Shown one piece after another: positions 58,417 through 64,000 of a stretch of DNA of 64,000 nucleotides. Made by a program: the position numbers and the translations under genes. The number at the start of each line of letters is the position of its first letter. The first letter of the stretch is position 1. Where the stretch lies: assembly GCA_916700875.1 (NCBI GenBank), contig CAKAKS010000285.1, positions 310,001 through 374,000 on the forward strand, read 5' to 3'. Source of the DNA: Sebastes aleutianus. Taxonomy: Eukaryota; Chordata; Actinopteri; Perciformes; Sebastidae. Below the pieces are notes generated by a model. It saw only the letters and a program-made list of their open reading frames with translations, was not told where the DNA came from and did no database searches.

Positions 58417-61400
58417 CTGCAGCTACGACTGACAGAGATGTAAACGTATTATCATTTATCATTTATTTGCAGCAGTATTGGCAAAACCAGTTATAATCCT
58501 GCTTCCATTTTAAATGAACAGGTCAACAACACTTGGAAATGTGTTTATTCACTTTCTTGCCGAGAATTAGATGAGAAGATTGATAACTCTCTCTCAGATA
58601 TCTTTGCACTAAATATGAAGTCAGCAGCTGGTCAGCTTAGCTTAATATAAAGACTGGCAACAGGGGGAAACAGCTAGCCTGGCTCTGTCCAAAGGTTTCA
58701 GATTCTAACAGCACCTCTAAAGCTCAATAATAAACATATTGTACCTTCTTTGTTTAATACATGCAAAAAAGTCGAAGCCCGATAGCTTTGAGGGAGAAGT
58801 TAACTACAAATTCCAAGGTTCATTTTGGCAACAAACATCCAGTCAATAGCTTAAAATCCTGTGATGTGCACTTCTAACAAAAGGTGAAAGCCAAAGATTG
58901 TGAAAAACTATTTTATCTGCAGTTTACTTTTGGATTCTGGGACAATGTTGATGAATTTGGCAACTATGTCACCATGTCTTGCATTCCATGCTGATTCGTG
59001 CCTCTGACTGGCCGCCTCTCCATGGCAACAACGGCCGAGGCTCAAGGGTATTGTAGTATTTAGACCCATTCGCCATGCCGAAATGAGAGAAAAAACGAAC
59101 AAATTCCTCAAAAAAAAAGGAAACAAAAATAAAGGAGAGTCTCGTATTTGTATGTTTAGTAACATTGACGATATCATTTAAGGAAAATTCTGAAAGGAGA
59201 ATATGAAAATTATCCAGAAGTTAAACATCTTTATGCTTCAGTCTTTTCACGGATTAACGAGAACGAGATATAAAGTGTTAACGGTGAGCTTTTGAGGTGC
59301 TGGTGGGTAGATTTTATTAACTTTGGACAGAGCTGTTTACCCTGTTTCTAGTCTTTATGCTAAGCTAAGCTAACTGTCTCCTGGCTCCAGCTACATCTTT
59401 ACCATACAGACATATCGATGAGTAGTATCAATCTTCTCATTTAACTCTTGGCAAGACAGTGAATAAGCATATTTCCCAAAATGTCAAAGCATAAAAGCTT
59501 ACCGTGAACAAATGCAGATGAATACAATGACAATAATGAGGAGAACGAGCCCTGCGATGACGCAGACAATTATGATTTGTCGTTTCTCCGCTATCCGCCA
59601 GTCTAGGTCCAGATATGCACACCTGGAGCCATGGTAACCACGCTGACACCTGAGACAAAGAAAGAGCAGACAATGAAACAACACTACCGCCTCTTTCATC
59701 TGTTCTGTTATCAGTCACTTTGAATTTCTCCTTCCCGTCCTTCTTACAGCCACACCGTTCTCAATCACCGTTATCTCCATCTTTTCGCAGTAGATGTCTC
59801 TCACCTGCAAGACGGCGCCTTCTGTTCTTTAATGTAACGACACTCCCCGTGGATGCAGTAGTGTCTTAGTTCCTCAGGACATTTTGAGAAGTGGCCAGTC
59901 CACTCTCCTGTGTCTCTTGGGTCTGCTGGAGAAATGAAATTTAAAAAAAAGTTCAGACAATTCAAGCATAACAACATTTGATCATCAGCATATACACTAA
60001 TGGACAGTGAAAGTATGACTCTCATATGATATTGTGTTCAAAGGAATAGTTTGATATTTTGGGATTATTCACTCATTTAAAATGTCATACTATTTCTGTA
60101 ACTGTGTCACGTTCTGTCAGCTTGCTTCTTCGACTTACACCCTCACTTCTGGCATGGCCTGATGTTATAAATAGACTGTTTGCAATACGATCCAGAGAAA
60201 AGTCCTGATGAATCACTGCCAGGAAAAGCCTAGTGTCGTCAAAGTCTCATTAACCACGTGTCTCAATTATTACAATTCCTAAGTAAATGAAACACATGTG
60301 GATAAAGTTACACTACAGTTCCCATTCTCCCTGTGTATCTCTTCCCACTTTTCCCTCCAGAAAACACACCCTAACACAGCTGCTAGTGGGCCATAACGCT
60401 GAACTTCTGACCCCCGACGTTACACATATTGCTTCTTGCAGTATATTACAGGCTGCCGCTATCTTTACCGCCCATTATCTTTGAAAATGAGCTCGTAAAA
60501 GAATACTGCCGTTCAGGTGACATCAATGAGAACGCTTCAGTTGTTGGCTGAAACATGAGATCCGGCTTGCTGCCATAGTCTCGTTGTTGAAAAGGAAAAT
60601 ATCCAGTTACAAAGTTCGAAGGAATAGTTTTGAAAATATGTGTGTTTGCATTCTTGGCGAGAGATGAGAAGATTGATGTCTGCAGAACTTGGTTAGATTA
60701 GCTTATCTTAACAGCTAGCCTGGAAAGGAATCAAAACGTCCACGAGCTCTTAAGATAACTAATTAACATGTTCTATCGCATTTGTTTAATCTGTACAAAA
60801 AACACACTCCTGTAAAAATAAGAAGTTGTGGCTTTAGGGGGAGTTGAGTGATGAGTTACCCCTCTTATTACTAAGTTAAACTACTGTTGGTTGTAGCTTC
60901 ATATTTAGCACACCGACATCAATCTTCAAGGAAGCAAAGAAGAGCGTCTCAAAATGTTGAACTATCCATTATTTTAAAGTTTATTTTGATAAAGCAGCTC
61001 CTAAAGCACTTGTTAAAATGAAAAAATATTGTTGTTTTCTCCTTTGAAATAAAAAAAAGACTAAAATAAATTGAATTTTACAAGTACAATTTGTTGTAAT
61101 AGGAACTCAGCAGAGTAGAGCTGCGACAACTAGTTTTCAACTATTAAATTAACCGCCAACTACTTTGATAATCGGTTTGAGTAATGTTTTTAAGAAAAAA
61201 GTCTAAATTCTCTGATTACAGCTTCTTAAATGAGAATATGTTCTTGTTTCTTTACTCCTCTATGACAGCAAACTGAACATCTTTGAGTTGTGGACAAAAC
61301 AAGACATTTGAGGACGTCATCTTGAGCTTTGGGAAACACTGATCGACTTTTTGTTTTACAATTTTCTCACATTTTATAGACCAAACAACTAATCGATTAA

Positions 61401-62647
61401 TCAAGAAAAGAATCATTAGTTGCAGCCCTACAGCAGAGTTAGTTGACCCAAGAGTTTATTGTATTTTTCAAAGACACAGAGAAGTTGCCAACAATCATTT
61501 TAACTCCTCCTCTGCTCTCTGGACAGTCTGGAATATATTTACTTCACAATTAACTGCTCTTTTTTTCCCCCTGTTAAGTGTTTCAATGCGTCGGCGTGTT
61601 TGCACGTTTATATCCACATCTGTGCTTTGCCCAATCTTCAATTAAAACCTCCACCTTAAAACTTCAAAGCAACCATTTATTACCTCCGGCGCCCCCCACC
61701 CCCCCTTCACTCTCCCGCTCGCCACCTGTCCATATCTACCTGTGCAATTGTCTCTGTTGCCATGGCGATGACAGAGGGACACAGTTCGATTGGCGGACTC
61801 GTCGGTGGCATTCCATTCTGCCAGGGAGTATTTGCATAAGGCCAGAGCTGCAGCCAGAAACACAAACAAAACGCTGATCACACACACACACACACACACA
61901 CACACGTACACACACTCACAACAAACAAATATATGCATGTGCACAATTGTGCAAACATTTGAACCAATTTGTGACCACATTCCACATAAAGTGTAGGATC
62001 TACAAAAGAGATGACAGGAAAAAAAACATGATCACAATCGTAGTTATTGGAGAATAGCTGCTGAGTCATGCCAGCCAGCCTTGTAGGGTAGATTTCCCTG
62101 GTTCACGCCCACTTCAGTCTCTCTCTCACACACTTTTACTGCTTTAAACAGAAACCGTATTAACAGCCCTGGTCACTCTTAGAGCAGACGTACAGTTTAT
62201 CAAAGACTGTGTAAACCTATGAGAATATAGCAATATCGTATTTAATTCTACGTTAGGGAAGCCTGTTTTGACAATGACTACTAATACATACGTATATTGC
62301 TGGTGTATTCATCCAATCATTACCCACCTGTACAAATATAGCTCAGCAGGAAGAGCACTATCTTCAAACCTGCATTACTCTGACGGCACATGGATGATGA
62401 AAAGGTGCGTCAACAATCAAAACAAAATAGAAGTAGCTATTTATAGTGCCAGTTTAACACCTTGTATGTCCCTTGAGAAGATATTTATCACCAGGAACAC
62501 ATGTTAAAAATAATAATTATATGTAAACATCACTTCAACGTGTCTGTCTGACATATTATTAAAACCCCTCTTCTGTTTAATAAGTATGGAAGGATAAAAC
62601 AACTCACCTGTTACTATCCCTACATAGAGTCTGTACACCTTGGCCAT
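58281..62647 (-). CDS. btc: Betacellulin (EGF-family growth factor), complete gene, 5 coding exons
   Basis: A membrane-anchored precursor of a secreted EGFR/ErbB4 ligand. Coding exons in transcript order are 62608-62647, 61740-61847, 59805-59925, 59503-59649 and 58281-58416; all GT-AG and in phase, giving 183 aa (human 178). The signal peptide is about residues 1-23 (MAKVYRLYVGIVTALALC…). C39 and C48 with three sequons (N26, N33, N47) match the human propeptide pattern. The EGF domain runs C65-C100 with spacing C-x7-C-x4-C-x10-C-x-C-x8-C and begins GHFSKCPEELRHYC, against human GHFSRCPKQYKHYC. The helix IIIVCVIAGLVLLIIVIVF (115-133) is followed by a short Arg-rich cytoplasmic tail. Exon 3 has a CAGCAG acceptor, so Ala50 may be optional. 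The 40-base first exon is the least certain part. The paralogues epigen and epiregulin fit less well. Confidence 0.92.
58510..58735 (+). mobile_element. Palindromic 'gttagatgagaaga' family, long copy in btc intron 4
   Basis: Carries 'attagatgagaagattgata', 'agcttagcttaatataaaga', 'ctggcaacagggggaaacag' and 'ctagcctggctctgtccaaa', the best-preserved left and central part of the family in this window. Intronic and antisense to btc. Confidence 0.7.
59285..59490 (-). mobile_element. Palindromic family copy in btc intron 4, opposite arm
   Basis: 'tgaggtgctggtgggtagat', 'gtctttatgctaagctaagc', 'gtagtatcaatcttctcatt' and 'tcccaaaatgtcaaagcat' are the inverted arm of the family. It ends about 15 bp from the btc exon 4 donor, so the element borders the splice site. 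Confidence 0.65.
59503..59649 (-). CDS. btc: btc coding exon 4 (EGF end and transmembrane helix)
   Basis: Residues 90-139: last two EGF cysteines (CQRGYHGSRC), juxtamembrane stalk AYLDLDWRIAEKRQ and the transmembrane helix. Acceptor GTCTCAG, donor TCACG|GTAAGC at 59503/59502. The same split of the EGF domain across two exons is a family trait. Confidence 0.93.
59805..59925 (-). CDS. btc: btc coding exon 3 (EGF domain, first part)
   Basis: Residues 50 to about 89, ADPRDTGEWTGHFSKCPEEL onward to SC. The acceptor is CCAGCAG, two adjacent AGs: exon start 59925 gives Ala-Asp-Pro, start 59922 drops the alanine; both stay in frame. Donor GCAG|GTGAGA at 59805/59804. Confidence 0.9.
60040..60970. mobile_element. 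Two further copies of the palindromic family in btc intron 2
   Basis: 60042-60062 ('aaaggaatagtttgatattt') is a solo terminus. 60615-60970 has both arms: 'ggaatagttttgaaaatatg', 'gagatgagaagattgatgtc', 'aacagctagcctggaaagga' and, inverted, 'gtagcttcatatttagcaca', 'caaaatgttgaactat'. The sequence between 60110 and 60610 is not recognised. Confidence 0.6.
61114..61432 (+). mobile_element. Full-length MITE ('gagctgcgacaactag…ttgcagccc') in btc intron 2
   Basis: The left end reads AGAGCTGCGACAACTAGTT and the right end, reversed, GTAGGGCTGCAACTAATGA, about 320 bp apart: imperfect terminal inverted repeats. The same family is split by a LINE at 12099-12957 and truncated at 41205-41420. Confidence 0.7.
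61740..61847 (-). CDS. btc: btc coding exon 2
   Basis: Residues 14-49: end of the signal peptide, then EWNATDESANRTVSLC, with the two propeptide cysteines. Acceptor GGCTGCAG, donor ACAG|GTAGAT at 61740/61739. A (TG)n tract on the transcribed strand ends about 31 bases upstream of the acceptor. Another AG nearer the tract (GATCAG) would put the exon out of frame. Confidence 0.85.
61879..61905. repeat. (CA)n microsatellite next to btc exon 2
   Basis: CA units on the plus strand; on the btc transcript this is a (UG)n tract ending about 31 nt upstream of the exon 2 splice acceptor. Likely length-variable. Confidence 0.95.
62608..62647 (-). CDS. btc: btc coding exon 1
   Basis: Codes MAKVYRLYVGIVT and one base of the next codon, ending at donor ACAG|GTGAGT. 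It is phase 1, like the other 5' introns of EGF-family ligands, and joins exon 2 to make a plausible signal peptide. No alternative ATG in the required phase was found nearby. Confidence 0.75.
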
Positions 62648-63020
62648 CTCCTCACTTGATAAAAGCGCTCATCCGGTACATGAAAGTTCAGTGTCATTTG
62701 CATAAAGAGATGAAACTGGGTCGATCCTTTCTCAGAGGTCAATGACCTTTGAAAAAGGTGTGGATAAGCGGTGGAAGATCCCCAGTGGTGTGTCGTATTG
62801 TGGTCCTTCATTGATGGCAGTTAGGTTCATAGTCATCCAGGAAAGCTTGAGGCTGTAACCAAAATATACCCCCCCACACACACACACAGTCCAAAGTGTC
62901 TCTCTGGACTGAGACTGCACTACAGTGTGTGTGGGAATAAAAAGAGAGGGGTGGCACTGAAACCCGACTCTGCTCTCTGCTCCCCGCCCACACCTTTAAA
63001 GGAGAATACGACTCCATTCA
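62648..63020 (-). promoter_or_regulatory. btc: btc 5' flank with GC box (inferred promoter area)
   Basis: The DNA upstream of the btc ATG is non-repetitive and GC-richer than its surroundings. A GC-box core (GGGCGGGG on the minus strand) is at 62982-62989, about 335 bp upstream of the ATG. No TATA box in the right orientation is clear. Transcription start unknown. Confidence 0.3.
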
Positions 63021-63379
63021 AGCTCGTCAGGTTATTTCCTCGTCACAGAATAACTGCGCCTTTATACCTGGCTTACCTTTTGAATGAAGCGACAGGCAGA
63101 GAAACTCACTGACAAAGAAAACAACAGTCTGTTGAACATCAAAGCATTTCAGGATCCATTTATATCTTCTATTGTGTTGTCTTTTGGAGGAACATGCACA
63201 TGCATACATGACCTGAGTTTTGCAGGTTTGCTGGTCCAAAATCAGACATTGATGCAACCTGCTGCAACATCTGGACTTCTGGTTTGCTCTAGATTGATTC
63301 CTGCAAATTATGAATCAACTGGAATAAAGTTGAATGTGAAAGTTTAAATGGCTACAATGGCTTGAATATTTCCATTTCA

Positions 63380-64000
63380 TGTTTCACTACATTTCAGAAG
63401 GAAGTATTGTACTTTTTACTCTGTAGTTGACTTTAAATATAAAATTTAAAATTCAGATTTTATAAACAAAACATATAATTAGCTTAAAAAATATGAAGCA
63501 TTGTCACAGATTTGACCAACAGTATAAAATTACTTAAAATTAGCACCACCTCCACAAACAACTACAGTAAAGTAGCTTCTTACACATTAATGCATCAGTG
63601 ATAGATCTTATCAAGATCGTATAATACACTCACATGGGCCTTTTTTCAAAATTGAATACTAGTATTTTAACTTTTAAAACATACAATTTACCGATAATAC
63701 TTATACACATGCTGAAATCTTTATTATTGTACCTCTATATGTTGGAAAAATGGTACAGACATGGACGATATCTCAGTTTGGAACATAAATGTACCATATC
63801 AACCAAGAAAAAGTACATATTAGTACCTTATAGATCAACAATGACCCCTTGAGGGTACATCACCAGAATGTGCACCCTTTTTTCTGACAGTGTATACTTT
63901 TACCTAAGCGCCTAACATTTTCAATGCAGGGCTTTAACTTTTAATTATGTATTTCTACATTGTTGTATTGCTACTTTTACTGCAGTAAAATATCTGAATA
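63380..64000 (-). mobile_element. Nested transposons at the right edge
   Basis: Words such as 'tactttttactctgtagt' (63408) and, at the edge, 'gggctttaacttttaattat' with 'gctacttttactgcagtaaa' are the reverse of the 'actcagatcctttact' family. Between them 63650-63895 carries 'taccttatagatcaacaatg' and 'accccttgagggtacatc' and ends TTTTTTCTGACAGTGTA, a separate MITE. The outer element continues past the window. Confidence 0.55.

Noticed and set aside
61740..61871. Longer btc exon 2 using the GATCAG acceptor
   Set aside because: It would need a phase that exon 1 (phase 1) does not supply; the CTGCAG acceptor keeps the frame and gives a sensible signal peptide.

Overview
The window is vertebrate nuclear DNA, almost certainly from a percomorph-like teleost: short spliced exons sit in AT-rich introns, there is no operon structure, and the intergenic DNA is packed with degenerate non-autonomous transposons and microsatellites of the kind common in spiny-rayed fish. 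Four protein-coding genes can be reconstructed completely with in-phase GT-AG introns. Left to right: amacr (plus strand, 5 coding exons, 13656-21234, 382 aa), slc45a2 (plus strand, 7 coding exons, 30892-45079, 568 aa), an rxfp3-type relaxin-3 receptor (minus strand, single exon, 49711-50928, 405 aa) and betacellulin, btc (minus strand, 5 coding exons, 58281-62647, 183 aa). The order and relative orientation amacr>, slc45a2>, <rxfp3 match the human AMACR-SLC45A2-RXFP3 block on 5p13; btc is not part of that block in humans (BTC is on 4q13), so its position here is a point of synteny to check. Layout. 1-11.5 kb: no gene recognised; several transposon remnants, (TA)n and (AAAT)n tracts, and a perfect 27-bp hairpin at 4.83 kb. 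11.55-11.70 kb: a compact promoter-like block (ETS sites, perfect CRE, TATA box, splice donor) that probably drives a non-coding first exon of amacr. 13.65-21.9 kb: amacr, whose third intron carries a repeat containing a perfect palindromic oestrogen-response element. 21.9-30.4 kb: intergenic, repeats plus one conserved-looking AT-rich block. 30.4-45.1 kb: slc45a2, with MITF-type E-boxes upstream and a pair of M-boxes in intron 2. 45.1-52.7 kb: rxfp3, whose 3' flank and 5' flank have each been tandemly duplicated independently, with a ~0.95-kb foldback transposon inside the 3' duplication. 52.7-57.3 kb: intergenic repeats. 57.3-63 kb: btc, embedded in many copies of one palindromic mobile-element family. 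63-64 kb: nested transposons running off the edge. The genes do not form a pathway: peroxisomal branched-chain lipid metabolism (amacr), melanosome transport and pigmentation (slc45a2), neuropeptide signalling (rxfp3) and an EGFR/ErbB ligand (btc). No tRNA, rRNA, CRISPR array or complete autonomous transposon was seen. The most rewarding observations are the cis-regulatory ones (M-box pair in slc45a2, ERE in an amacr intronic transposon, remote amacr promoter), the twin duplications bracketing rxfp3, the btc splice-site oddities, and the shared TTAAAGG termini linking several otherwise different mobile-element families.
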